Assembly: GCA_964425255.1 (NCBI GenBank) | Contig: CAYRMV010000059.1 | Location: 1 to 19,021, forward strand | Direction: 5' to 3' | DNA length: 19,021 nucleotides | Source: CAYRMV01 sp964425255 | GTDB lineage: Bacteria; Bacteroidota; Bacteroidia; Flavobacteriales_D; Crocinitomicaceae | Shown here: positions 6,363 to 14,329 of the stretch, one piece after another | Layout of the letters: the number at the start of each line of letters is the position of its first letter | Numbering within the stretch: the stretch's first letter is position 1 | Translations under genes and position numbers: made by a program | The notes under the pieces: generated by a model | Database searches by the model: none | What the model saw: only the letters and a program-made list of their open reading frames with translations | Told to the model about the DNA's origin: nothing

Positions 6363-6854
6363 ATGGAAAAAACAGCACAAGTAGGAATCATCATGGGTAG
6401 CAAATCAGATTTACCCATTATGCAAGAAGCAGCCGAAATTTTGACCCAATTTGGTATTTCGTATGAAATAAATATTGTTTCAGCACACCGAACACCCGAA
6501 TTGATGTTTGATTATGCTAAAAATGCGCACAAACGAGGGATTCAAGTTATTGTTGCCGGTGCGGGTGGTGCTGCCCATTTACCTGGAATGACTGCTTCCT
6601 TAACTCCACTACCTGTGATTGGCGTTCCTGTAAAATCAAGTAATTCGATTGACGGTTGGGATTCGATTTTGTCAATCTTGCAAATGCCCAACGGTATACC
6701 TGTGGCAACCGTCGCTTTGAATGCAGCTAAAAATGCAGGAATCTTAGCAGCTAAAATCATTGGCGCATCCAATCCTGAAGTTTTGCAAATCTTGGCAGAA
6801 TACATGGAAGAGCTAAAAGAAAAAGTGCTAGAATCTGGAAAAGATTTAAAATAA
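6363..6854 (+). CDS. purE: N5-carboxyaminoimidazole ribonucleotide mutase (class I PurE)
   Basis: A 163-residue enzyme that moves the carboxyl group of N5-CAIR to carbon 4, giving CAIR. Motifs are GSKSD (12-16), SAHRTP (40-45, catalytic His42 equivalent to E. coli His45), AGAGGAAHLPG (65-75), GVPV and MPNGIPVATVA. Pairing with purK identifies class I (mutase) rather than the class II AIR carboxylase found alone in animals. It begins one base after the purK stop and is followed by a hairpin terminator. Confidence 0.97.
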   Translation: MEKTAQVGIIMGSKSDLPIMQEAAEILTQFGISYEINIVSAHRTPELMFDYAKNAHKRGIQVIVAGAGGAAHLPGMTASLTPLPVIGVPVKSSNSIDGWDSILSILQMPNGIPVATVALNAAKNAGILAAKIIGASNPEVLQILAEYMEELKEKVLESGKDLK

Positions 6855-6898
6855 TGAAAAAAGATTAAAAAAATTAAAAAACTAATAATCAAACAATT

Positions 6899-6934
6899 AA
6901 AGGAGTTAATCGAAAGAAATAGCTCCTTTTTTTT
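6899..6934 (+). terminator. Rho-independent terminator of purK-purE
   Basis: AGGAGTTA (6901-6908) pairs with TAGCTCCT (6920-6927) through one T-G wobble and an 11-base loop, followed by eight T residues. It lies 47 bases after the purE stop codon. The region before it is A-rich and holds nothing else recognisable. Confidence 0.85.
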
Positions 6935-7011
6935 ATTTCTTTTAAATCCAAATCGAATCCAACGCCGTAAATGATTTATAAACTTTTAGAAACCAAATAA
7001 AACAAAAAATC

Positions 7012-7569
7012 ATGAGAAAAATGCAAGCAAAATTGGCGGTATTCGCTTTGACATTCTGTGCGGTAATTTCAGTAAATGCACAAGAACCTGTAGTTGGAGG
7101 AGAAAAAATGTATCCGAAGAAAAACATCGTTGAAAACGCGGTAAATTCAAAAGATCACACCACTTTAGTTGCTGCTGTAAAAGCTGCCGGATTGGTTGAA
7201 ACATTGCAATCAGAGGGGAAATTTACGGTATTCGCTCCTACCAACGATGCTTTCGAAAATCTACCTGACGGAACTGTCGATTATTTATTGAAACCCGAGA
7301 ATAAATCGAAGTTAGCAGGGGTTTTAACTTACCATGTAATTGCTGGACAATACGACTTTGCAGCACTTGAAAAAGCGATCAAAGCAGGAAAAGGAAAGGC
7401 ATCCATGAAAACAGTAGCAGGAGGCGAACTTACATTCATGATGAATGGCCCACACAACATTACAGTAACGGATGCGAATGGAGGAATGTCAAACATCAGC
7501 GTATATGATGTTTATCAATCCAACGGAGTGATTCATGTTTTGGATAAAGTTTTGTTGCCAAAAATGTAA
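7012..7569 (+). CDS. Secreted fasciclin (FAS1) domain protein
   Basis: A 185-residue exported protein. The Sec signal peptide (residues 1 to about 23) ends at SVNAQ. One FAS1 domain fills the rest (about residues 38-183), shown by the H1 box FTVFAPTNDAFENLPDGTVD (72-91), the central YHVIAGQYD (about 107-115) and the H2 end NGVIHVLDKVLLP near the C-terminus. FAS1 domains act in adhesion or protein-protein contacts at the cell surface or periplasm; the ligand cannot be read from the sequence. It stands alone between two terminators. No clean TAnnTTTG element was found in the 80 bases upstream. Confidence 0.92.
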   Translation: MRKMQAKLAVFALTFCAVISVNAQEPVVGGEKMYPKKNIVENAVNSKDHTTLVAAVKAAGLVETLQSEGKFTVFAPTNDAFENLPDGTVDYLLKPENKSKLAGVLTYHVIAGQYDFAALEKAIKAGKGKASMKTVAGGELTFMMNGPHNITVTDANGGMSNISVYDVYQSNGVIHVLDKVLLPKM

Positions 7570-7602
7570 TCGTTTTAATTAACACAAAAACAAAACTGTG
7601 GC

Positions 7603-7640
7603 AGCCTGTTGGATTTATTTCAACAGGCTTCTTTATTTTT
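7603..7640 (+). terminator. Rho-independent terminator of the FAS1 gene
   Basis: A perfect 9-base stem, AGCCTGTTG (7603-7611) with CAACAGGCT (7621-7629), has a 9-base loop and is followed by TCTTTATTTTT. It starts 33 bases after the stop codon. Confidence 0.85.
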
Positions 7641-7689
7641 GAATTCTCAGTTCGAAATAAAATCCCCACTTTTGCGTTGTAAATTAGCA

Positions 7690-9087
7690 ATGATGACAAG
7701 AAAAAATACATGGTTAGCGGTTTTGGGATTGAGTTTTATCTTACTCTTTCTAATACCATCGTGTAAAAAACCGTTGCTCTTTTCCAAAGGAAACTTAGAA
7801 TTTTCCGTTGACACCTTAGTGTTTGATACTGTTTTTACAACGATTGGTTCAACGACACAATCGTTTAAATTGTACAACAAAGAAAATCGTCCGGTAAATA
7901 TTGAGGAAATTGAACTTATGGGCGGACAAAATTCTCCCTTCCGCATCAATATCGACGGTGTATCAGGAAAAAAACACGAAGACGTAGAAGTTCTTGCCAA
8001 CGATAGTTTGTATGCTTTTGTAGAAGTTACCCTCCAAGTGAACAACCAAACCTTGCCGATGATTGTCGAAGATTCGATTCGTTTTCGCACCAATGGAGTC
8101 GACCAATATGTTCGATTAGCTGTTTGGGGACAGGACGCTTATTTTCATTATGCAGACACTTCAGTTGGAACATGGCCCAATGATAAACCACATGTTGTTT
8201 ACGGATACACCTTGGTTGAATCAGGAACCAATTTGACCATACAAAAGGAAACGCAAGTTCATTTCCACAAAAATTCCTTGTTGTTTGTTGCTGGAAGCTT
8301 AAACGTTCAAGGAGAAAAAGACAAAGAAGTTGTTTTCCAAGGAGATCGTTTGGAAGAATTTTACCAAGATGTGTCAGGACAATGGTTTGGAATTTATTTT
8401 GGTGAAGCAAGTACATCAACAATCGATTATGCGATCATCAAAAATGGAACTTCAGGCATTCAAATGTATAGTCAAAACGCCAGTAATCCGGGGTACACAT
8501 TAACCTTAACCAATACAAAAATTCAGAACAACGCTAGTTATGGAATCCTGTTGTATAATGGTCCTAAATTGAAAGCTGAAAATTGCGTCATTTCCAACAG
8601 TGGGGCGCATAGCTTCTTTGTTTTGGGTGGTGCACACTACAACTTGAATCACTGTACGATTGCTGGTTATGGTTCATCCGGTCAAACTCCTGCTTTTGCT
8701 GTTCGCAATTATTTTACACAAGACGGTGTAAATTATGTGGCTGGAATTGGTGAAGGAACAGTTGTCAATTCGATCATTTACGGAAGTTTGGAAACAGAAT
8801 TAGCCATGGACACCATCAATCCGAATGGAACTGCAAATTATTTCCAAGTTGAATTCCGAAATTGTTTAATCAAATACAAAACACCTCCGACCAATCCAAA
8901 ATTCATTAATCCTCGTTGGAACAGTGAACCATCTTTCAAAAATGTAGGTGAATTTGATTATTCCATCTCAAACGGAAGTTCAGGTGCAAGCAATCATGCT
9001 GCTCCCGGAATCTATTTTGTACCAACAGACATCAAAGGCACACCAAGAGGAAATCCATCAGACTTAGGAGCGTATGAAATCCAGTAA
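7690..9087 (+). CDS. Right-handed beta-helix lipoprotein
   Basis: A 465-residue predicted lipoprotein. The frame is open from 7609, but the ATG at 7690 gives a proper lipoprotein signal (MMTRKNTWLAVLGLSFILLF, then LIPSC with lipidated Cys25), and the extra 27 codons would run through the previous gene's terminator. After the signal comes a beta-sandwich-like region (about 30-160) beginning LEFSVDTLVFDTVFTTIGS, a motif I associate with Bacteroidota surface proteins. A parallel beta-helix region follows (about 190-440), with Asn/Gly-rich coils such as IKNGTSGIQMYSQN and CVISNSGAHSFFVLGGA. Such helices often bind or cleave polysaccharides, but no catalytic residues can be assigned. The C-terminus (GTPRGNPSDLGAYE) is typical of this protein group. 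Confidence 0.85.
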   Translation: MMTRKNTWLAVLGLSFILLFLIPSCKKPLLFSKGNLEFSVDTLVFDTVFTTIGSTTQSFKLYNKENRPVNIEEIELMGGQNSPFRINIDGVSGKKHEDVEVLANDSLYAFVEVTLQVNNQTLPMIVEDSIRFRTNGVDQYVRLAVWGQDAYFHYADTSVGTWPNDKPHVVYGYTLVESGTNLTIQKETQVHFHKNSLLFVAGSLNVQGEKDKEVVFQGDRLEEFYQDVSGQWFGIYFGEASTSTIDYAIIKNGTSGIQMYSQNASNPGYTLTLTNTKIQNNASYGILLYNGPKLKAENCVISNSGAHSFFVLGGAHYNLNHCTIAGYGSSGQTPAFAVRNYFTQDGVNYVAGIGEGTVVNSIIYGSLETELAMDTINPNGTANYFQVEFRNCLIKYKTPPTNPKFINPRWNSEPSFKNVGEFDYSISNGSSGASNHAAPGIYFVPTDIKGTPRGNPSDLGAYEIQ

Positions 9088-9106
9088 AGAGGAAAACGCT
9101 TCCCTC

Positions 9107-10084
9107 ATGCGGGCTGCTATTTACAAACATTATGGCAAACCGGAAGTTGTTCAAATAGCACAAATACTTAAACCTGTTCCTAAACCAAATGAAGTACTTG
9201 TTGAAGTCCATTATTCTACAATCAATCGAACTGACTGTGCTTTTCGAAGTGCGGAAAATGTGATTTCGCGTCTTTTTAGTGGATTTTGGAGACCAAAACA
9301 ACCTGTTTTAGGATGTGAATTTTCAGGAATAATCACAGCAACAGGTGAAGAAGTAACCCGTTTTCAAGTGGGAGAAGCAGTTTTTGGTTTTGACGAACAA
9401 AAATTTGGAGGTCACGCAGCGTTCAAAACAATTGCTGAAAATGGCGCAATTGCAAAAAAACCAGCATCCATCGAAATGTCACATGCTGCAGCTTTGTTAG
9501 AGGGTTCGCATTATGCTTTGGTTAATATTCGTGCTACGAAAACCCATAAAGGTCAAACTGTTTTGGTTTATGGTGCTACGGGAGCAATCGGTTCTTCAGC
9601 TGTACAACTTTTAAAAGCGATGGACGTTCGCGTTCTTGCTGTTTGTGGAACAAAACACATCGAAGACATTTCAAAATTAGGTGCCGACAGAGTGATTGAT
9701 TACCAACAAGAAGACTATACTTTGTGTGGTGAAAAAGTTGACTTTGTCTTCGACGCTGTTGGAAAAACTTCGTTTCTTAAAGCAAAAAAAATACTGAATC
9801 CGAAAGGAATTTATATTTCAACTGAGCTTGGAAAAGGTTGGGCAAATATTTGGTTTGCCTTACTAACGCCTATTTTCCGAAAAAAGAAAGTACTTTTCCC
9901 AATTCCATCAATATCGCAAGAAGATGCTGAGTTTTTAAAACAATTGGTTGAAACCAATCAATTTTCGCCCTTAGTAGATCGCATATATCCGCTCAATCAA
10001 ATTGTGGAAGGCTATCACTACGTGGAAAGTGGACAAAAACGAGGGAATGTACTTCTCGAAATCAAAACATCTGACAACGAATAA
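9107..10084 (+). CDS. Zinc-independent medium-chain dehydrogenase (quinone oxidoreductase-like)
   Basis: A cytosolic MDR-family oxidoreductase of about 325 residues. The frame opens at an ATG at 9074, overlapping the previous gene. I prefer the ATG at 9107, which starts MRAAIYKHYGKPEVVQ like most family members. The N-terminal GroES-like part contains NRTDCAFRSAE and PVLGCEFSGII. The Rossmann motif VLVYGATGAIGSSAVQ (about 153-168) binds NADP(H). The structural and catalytic zinc ligands of alcohol dehydrogenases are not evident, so it belongs with the quinone-oxidoreductase/enoyl-reductase branch. The substrate is unknown. It lies 19 bases after the beta-helix gene and is probably cotranscribed. 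Confidence 0.88.
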   Translation: MRAAIYKHYGKPEVVQIAQILKPVPKPNEVLVEVHYSTINRTDCAFRSAENVISRLFSGFWRPKQPVLGCEFSGIITATGEEVTRFQVGEAVFGFDEQKFGGHAAFKTIAENGAIAKKPASIEMSHAAALLEGSHYALVNIRATKTHKGQTVLVYGATGAIGSSAVQLLKAMDVRVLAVCGTKHIEDISKLGADRVIDYQQEDYTLCGEKVDFVFDAVGKTSFLKAKKILNPKGIYISTELGKGWANIWFALLTPIFRKKKVLFPIPSISQEDAEFLKQLVETNQFSPLVDRIYPLNQIVEGYHYVESGQKRGNVLLEIKTSDNE

Positions 10085-10107
10085 AACATTATCTCAAAAA
10101 AGAATCC

Positions 10108-10115
10108 TATTTTTG
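10108..10115 (+). promoter_or_regulatory. Candidate -7 promoter element for the glycosyltransferase-porin operon
   Basis: TATTTTTG is a full TAnnTTTG match ending 19 bases before the GT9 ATG, within the 50-base gap after the dehydrogenase gene. No -33 TTG was found. Confidence 0.4.
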
Positions 10116-10134
10116 AAAATCGATAAATAAAACC

Positions 10135-11238
10135 ATGAATTACGAAGAAGTTCGATTTGATTGCAAGCATTTTCGAGGAGGAATTCCTTGTAAACCCAAC
10201 AAAGAAAAAGGTCAATTTTGTTCAAATTGTTCCGATTATACGCCCATTTCAAAACGGATTCTGATTATAAAATTGGGAGCACTTGGCGATGTTATTCGTA
10301 CAACTCCCCTACTTGTTCGATACAAAGAAATGTATCCACAAGCACACATCACTTGGTTGACTTTAAGTCCCGCGATTTTACCAAAAAATGAAATTGATGT
10401 GATTTATCCCTTGGATGCAGCCTCTCTTTTTGCTATTCAACATCAAACGTATGACATTGCCATCAACCTCGATAAAGAAGTGGAAGCATGTTTGCTTTTA
10501 GCAAAAGTGGATGCAACAGAAAAATACGGGTACACATGGAAAAACGGGCATCTCGCAGCTGCCACTCCTGCTGCTGAGCACAAACTAATGACTGGTTTTT
10601 TTGATGAATTATCGCAAAAAAACACCAAAAGTTATTTAGAAGAAATCTTTGAAATTTGTCACCTTTCCTTTGATTACGAACCGTATTTAATCAACTTAAA
10701 TACGAATATAGCTGCCACTTGGAAAGAAAAAATAAACGCCAAAACGAATCGAAAAATTGTCGGATTAAACACAGGTTGTGGCCCAAGATGGAATACACGA
10801 CTATGGTCAGATGAAGCTTGGAAAAAATTAGCGGAGTTGCTCCTTGAGAAAGGTTACTTTCCCATTTTCTTAGGTGGCGAATTGGAGCATGAAAAAAATA
10901 TGCGTTTTCAAGCAGAAACTGGCTCTTTTTATCCAGGACATTTTTCGTTGGAAGAATTTATTGCTTTGACAAATGCAACGGATCTTGTGGTGACTCAAGT
11001 TTCGATGATGATGCACATTGCCACAGCGCTTCAGAAAAAAATGATTTTGATGAACAATATTTTCAATCCGCATGAATTTGAATTATATGGTCGTGGAGAA
11101 ATTGTCGGCCCTCCTAATCCTTGCATTTGTTATTATGGAAACACGTGCCAAAAGGGAACTTCTTGCATGCATGACATAGAACCAGAAACCATTGCCGATG
11201 CAGTTGATCGACATTTAAAAAGCGAAATCGAATCATGA
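10135..11238 (+). CDS. Glycosyltransferase family 9 (heptosyltransferase-like) with terminal cysteine clusters
   Basis: A 367-residue enzyme of the ADP-heptose:LPS heptosyltransferase type. The N-terminal fold starts RILIIKLGALGDVIRTTPLL (about 41-60), the hallmark GT9 motif. The donor-binding half contains GLNTGCGPRWNTRLWSDEAW and later TDLVVTQVSMMMHIATAL. It probably adds a sugar to a lipopolysaccharide core or other surface glycan at the cytoplasmic face. Unusually, the GT9 core is flanked by cysteine clusters: Cys10, Cys19, Cys29 and Cys32 before it, and Cys330, Cys332, Cys338 and Cys344 after it, suggesting a metal or Fe-S site joining the two ends. First gene of a four-gene operon; it overlaps the next gene by 4 bases (ATGA). 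Confidence 0.9.
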   Translation: MNYEEVRFDCKHFRGGIPCKPNKEKGQFCSNCSDYTPISKRILIIKLGALGDVIRTTPLLVRYKEMYPQAHITWLTLSPAILPKNEIDVIYPLDAASLFAIQHQTYDIAINLDKEVEACLLLAKVDATEKYGYTWKNGHLAAATPAAEHKLMTGFFDELSQKNTKSYLEEIFEICHLSFDYEPYLINLNTNIAATWKEKINAKTNRKIVGLNTGCGPRWNTRLWSDEAWKKLAELLLEKGYFPIFLGGELEHEKNMRFQAETGSFYPGHFSLEEFIALTNATDLVVTQVSMMMHIATALQKKMILMNNIFNPHEFELYGRGEIVGPPNPCICYYGNTCQKGTSCMHDIEPETIADAVDRHLKSEIES

Positions 11239-12362
11239 AAATTGCCTTTCTTTCCACATTTTTCCCCTTTCGTGGTGGTATTGCTCAATTCAATGCGTTG
11301 GTTTACCGCGAAGCAGAGAAAAAAAATCAAGTCAAAGCGTTTACGTTCAAACGACAATATCCTGATTTTCTGTTCCCAGGAAAAACGCAACTCGTCACAC
11401 CCGAAGACAAGGCCGATTCAATCCCTTCTGAACGGATTTTAGATACCATCAATCCATTTAGTTATTTCACTTCTGCCAAAAAAATAAAAACCTTCAATCC
11501 TGATTTGATCGTTACGAAATATTGGATGACATTTTTCGCACCAAGTCTTGGCTTTGTATTGCGCCGAAATAAAAAAGCTGTACGAATCAGTATTCTCGAT
11601 AATGTGATTCCGCATGAAAAACGGTTTTTTGATGCTCCATGCAACCGCTATTTTTTGCACAGCAACGATGGATTTGTCGTGATGTCTGACAAAGTCCTAA
11701 CTGATTTACTTTCCATTCGACCAGAAGCAAAATACATCCGTGTCAATCATCCTGTTTACAATCATTTTGGAGAAAAAATGGATGCTGACCAAGCGAAAGC
11801 AAAGCTAAATTTGGATCCAAGCAAAAAAACCTTGTTGTTCTTCGGTATTATTCGCGATTACAAAGGATTGGATTTATTGATTGAAGCACTCGCTTTGTTA
11901 GATGATTCTTACCAACTTGTTATTGCTGGTGAAACCTATGGTTCTTTTGATAAATACACGCAATTGATCAAAGAAAAGCAAGTGAAAAACCGCATCCATC
12001 TGTACAATCAATACATCAGCGACGACGAAGTAACCGTTTTCTTTTCCGCTTGCGACGTTTGTATTTTGCCTTACAAATCGGCCACTCAAAGTGGAATCAC
12101 GTCCATTGCCAATCATTTTTTGGTTCCGCTAATCGCCACCGATGTCGGTGGACTAAAAGAAACCATTGAACACGAAAAAACAGGACTAATTGTCCCACAA
12201 CCCAATGCCGAGTTGATTGCCAAAGCGATTGAATCATACTATTCAAACAATCGAATTGCTGCATTTCGTTCGGCCATACAAGCGGAAAACGAAGCCAACT
12301 CTTGGGAGAATTTCCAAGCGAAAATGATGCAATTTTATTCCGAATTAAAAAAAGAAAAGTAA
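11235..12362 (+). CDS. Glycosyltransferase family 4
   Basis: A 375-residue GT-B enzyme. The N-terminus MKIAFLSTFFPFRGGIAQFN carries the G-G-I-x-Q-F acceptor-side loop. The C-terminal nucleotide-sugar domain begins with LLFFGIIRDYKGLDLLIEAL and contains ILPYKSATQSGITSIA and PLIATDVGGLKETIEHEKTG, the usual GT4 donor-binding region. Donor and acceptor cannot be read from sequence. Its ATG overlaps the GT9 stop codon, and its own stop overlaps the methyltransferase ATG by one base, so the three are translationally coupled. Confidence 0.92.
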   Translation: MKIAFLSTFFPFRGGIAQFNALVYREAEKKNQVKAFTFKRQYPDFLFPGKTQLVTPEDKADSIPSERILDTINPFSYFTSAKKIKTFNPDLIVTKYWMTFFAPSLGFVLRRNKKAVRISILDNVIPHEKRFFDAPCNRYFLHSNDGFVVMSDKVLTDLLSIRPEAKYIRVNHPVYNHFGEKMDADQAKAKLNLDPSKKTLLFFGIIRDYKGLDLLIEALALLDDSYQLVIAGETYGSFDKYTQLIKEKQVKNRIHLYNQYISDDEVTVFFSACDVCILPYKSATQSGITSIANHFLVPLIATDVGGLKETIEHEKTGLIVPQPNAELIAKAIESYYSNNRIAAFRSAIQAENEANSWENFQAKMMQFYSELKKEK

Positions 12363-13207
12363 TGTTAAAAAAGATATATCGCTTTCTGTCTCCCAAGTTT
12401 CAAACCTTGTTTTTGGATTATCCAGTCGAGATGAAACCACGCTACGGACATGGATTGCCTCCTCATGGAGAATTGTATCAAATCGTCAATCGGGAACGAG
12501 AATCCTACAAAGTCTTGATCCAATCTATGCTTGAGCTTGCGCCAAAAATTCAGGAAATCAAGCCAAATGGGAAAGAAACAGATGTCAGTAAACCAGTTTG
12601 GAACAATGGTTTTTTACCAGGATTAGACATTGCGGGAATTTACACCATGTTGGTTCAAAACAAACCCAAACGATATGTTGAAGTAGGATCTGGAAATTCA
12701 ACCAAAGTTGCATATAAAGCCAAGCAAGATTTTGGTTTAGACATGGAAATCATTTCCATTGATCCAATGCCGCGTGCCGAAATGGATGCACTAGCAGATC
12801 AAATCATCCGAAAACCGTTTGAAGATGTTAGTTTGGAAATCATTCACCAATTAGAAGAAAACGATGTTTTGTTTATCGATAATTCGCATCGTATCTTACC
12901 GAATTCGGACGCAATGGTGTTTTTTATGGAAGTTTTACCTCGACTCAAAAAAGGAGTAATCGTTCAAATTCATGACATTTACATTCCCTATGATTACCCA
13001 CAGTTTATGTGCGATCGAAATTATACGGAACAATACGGTTTGATGGCCTATATTTTGGCCAATCCAGCTCGATTTGTACCCGTGTTGCCGAACTATTTCA
13101 TCTCTGAAGATGCTGAGTTAGCTGAAATGCTTTCCCCCTTATGGAAGCATGAAAACTTGCAGCAAGTTGAAAAACACGGCGGTTCATTTTGGTTGCAAAT
13201 AAAATAA
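12362..13207 (+). CDS. Class I SAM-dependent methyltransferase
   Basis: A protein of 281 residues. The ATG at 12362 is chosen over the upstream in-frame ATG at 12302 because it overlaps the previous stop as TAATG and avoids a 61-base overlap. The SAM-binding loop is KRYVEVGSGNSTK (103-115), with an acidic residue (Asp134 in ISIDPMP) at the end of strand 2. Later come DVLFIDNSH (168-176) and VIVQIHDIYIPYDYP (199-213), a pattern like Methyltransf_24-type enzymes that act on sugars or small molecules. Its place between two glycosyltransferases and a porin suggests it methylates a surface glycan or its precursor, an inference from context only. Confidence 0.8.
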   Translation: MLKKIYRFLSPKFQTLFLDYPVEMKPRYGHGLPPHGELYQIVNRERESYKVLIQSMLELAPKIQEIKPNGKETDVSKPVWNNGFLPGLDIAGIYTMLVQNKPKRYVEVGSGNSTKVAYKAKQDFGLDMEIISIDPMPRAEMDALADQIIRKPFEDVSLEIIHQLEENDVLFIDNSHRILPNSDAMVFFMEVLPRLKKGVIVQIHDIYIPYDYPQFMCDRNYTEQYGLMAYILANPARFVPVLPNYFISEDAELAEMLSPLWKHENLQQVEKHGGSFWLQIK

Positions 13208-13210
13208 ACG

Positions 13211-14281
13211 ATGCGATTCTTTCAGCGGTTTCTTGTTTTGGTTTTATTGTTTGAAACAAATAATGCCTTTGCGCAAGACAGCACAAAACGAACTCCCATT
13301 GAATTTGAATTTTTTGCTGATTTGTATTACGCCTTTGATTTCAATCAACCACCTGATCACAACCGACCTGATTTTGTTTATTCACACCATCGTCACAACG
13401 AATTTCAGCTCAATCTTGCCTATTTGAAAGTGAAATGGAGCGATTCGACGATTCGAGCAAACCTGTCGTTGATGACGGGAACCTATGCCCAAGCTAATTT
13501 ATCCCACGAACCCAGCCTTTTCCGAATGATTCATGAAGCAAACATTGGCATTCGGTTGAGTAAAAAAAGAAAACTTTGGTTGGACGCAGGTGTTCTTCCC
13601 TCTCACATTGGTTTTGAATCTGCGAATCAATTGGAATGTTTGAATCTGACAAGAAGTGTGTTGGCTGACAATTCTCCGTATTATGAAACAGGAATCAAAT
13701 TCAATGTTAAATCATCCAATGAAAAATGGAATTGGTCTTTGCTTGCATTAAACGGTTGGCAACGGATGCAACGCGAAGTTGGAAATTCTGCTCCCGCATT
13801 CGGTCATCAAATCCAATGGAAACCAAGCAAAAAATGGGTTTTAAACAGTAGTTCGTTTGTGGGCACCATTCATCCTGACAGTATCCGAAAAATGCGGTAT
13901 TTCCATAATTTTTATGCTAAATTCGAAGGCAATCGTAGTTCATTCATTGCAGGAATCGATTATGGAATAGAGCAACAAGCAAAAAATAGTCGTGGGTATC
14001 ATCCGTGGTTTAGTTTGGTTGGAATAGGTCAATACAAATGGAATAACAAATGGACTAGTTCGCTTCGTTTGGAGTGGTATTCAGACAAACATCAAGTTCA
14101 ATTAGCTTCTCTTAGTCCAGTGCAACTACTGGGAACATCAATCAACCTTGATTATAAATTTAGTAACTTTTGTACCTTCCGAACGGAAATAAAACATTGG
14201 AATTTACTAGAAGGAACTTTTGAGAACCAAGCAACGCAAAATTGGGTTTGGACGAGTTCGCTTACTTTTTGGTTGAAATAA
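13211..14281 (+). CDS. Outer-membrane beta-barrel porin, OmpL-like (BBP2 family)
   Basis: A 356-residue protein with a signal peptide (residues 1 to about 21, cut after NAFA). The mature N-terminus contains EFFADLYYAFDFNQPPDHNR followed by FVYSHHRHNEFQLNLAYLKV, which I recognise as the start of the OmpL-like barrel family (PF07642). The rest alternates polar and aromatic residues in short strands rich in Trp, Tyr and Phe, with no globular core. The last residues are SSLTFWLK, an aromatic-rich final strand. It starts 3 bases after the methyltransferase stop and closes the operon. The substrate is unknown; coupling to glycan genes is noteworthy. Confidence 0.85.
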   Translation: MRFFQRFLVLVLLFETNNAFAQDSTKRTPIEFEFFADLYYAFDFNQPPDHNRPDFVYSHHRHNEFQLNLAYLKVKWSDSTIRANLSLMTGTYAQANLSHEPSLFRMIHEANIGIRLSKKRKLWLDAGVLPSHIGFESANQLECLNLTRSVLADNSPYYETGIKFNVKSSNEKWNWSLLALNGWQRMQREVGNSAPAFGHQIQWKPSKKWVLNSSSFVGTIHPDSIRKMRYFHNFYAKFEGNRSSFIAGIDYGIEQQAKNSRGYHPWFSLVGIGQYKWNNKWTSSLRLEWYSDKHQVQLASLSPVQLLGTSINLDYKFSNFCTFRTEIKHWNLLEGTFENQATQNWVWTSSLTFWLK

Positions 14282-14310
14282 AAAATGGTCAGAAAACTCT
14301 GACCATTTCG
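14281..14310. terminator. Bidirectional terminator between porin and sod genes
   Basis: A perfect 11-base stem, AAATGGTCAGA (14283-14293) with TCTGACCATTT (14298-14308), has a 4-base loop. It begins immediately after the porin stop codon and 22 bases beyond the sod stop. The minus strand has the better T run (six T after GACCA, then ATTTC), so it mainly serves sod but can end both convergent transcripts. Confidence 0.85.
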
Positions 14311-14329
14311 CTTTGTTGCTTTTAACATC

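Noticed and set aside
7609..7689. N-terminal extension of the beta-helix lipoprotein
   Set aside because: It overlaps the FAS1 terminator and would destroy the lipoprotein signal.
12302..12361. Upstream ATG for the methyltransferase
   Set aside because: It would overlap the GT4 gene by 61 bases, while TAATG coupling at 12362 is the normal arrangement.
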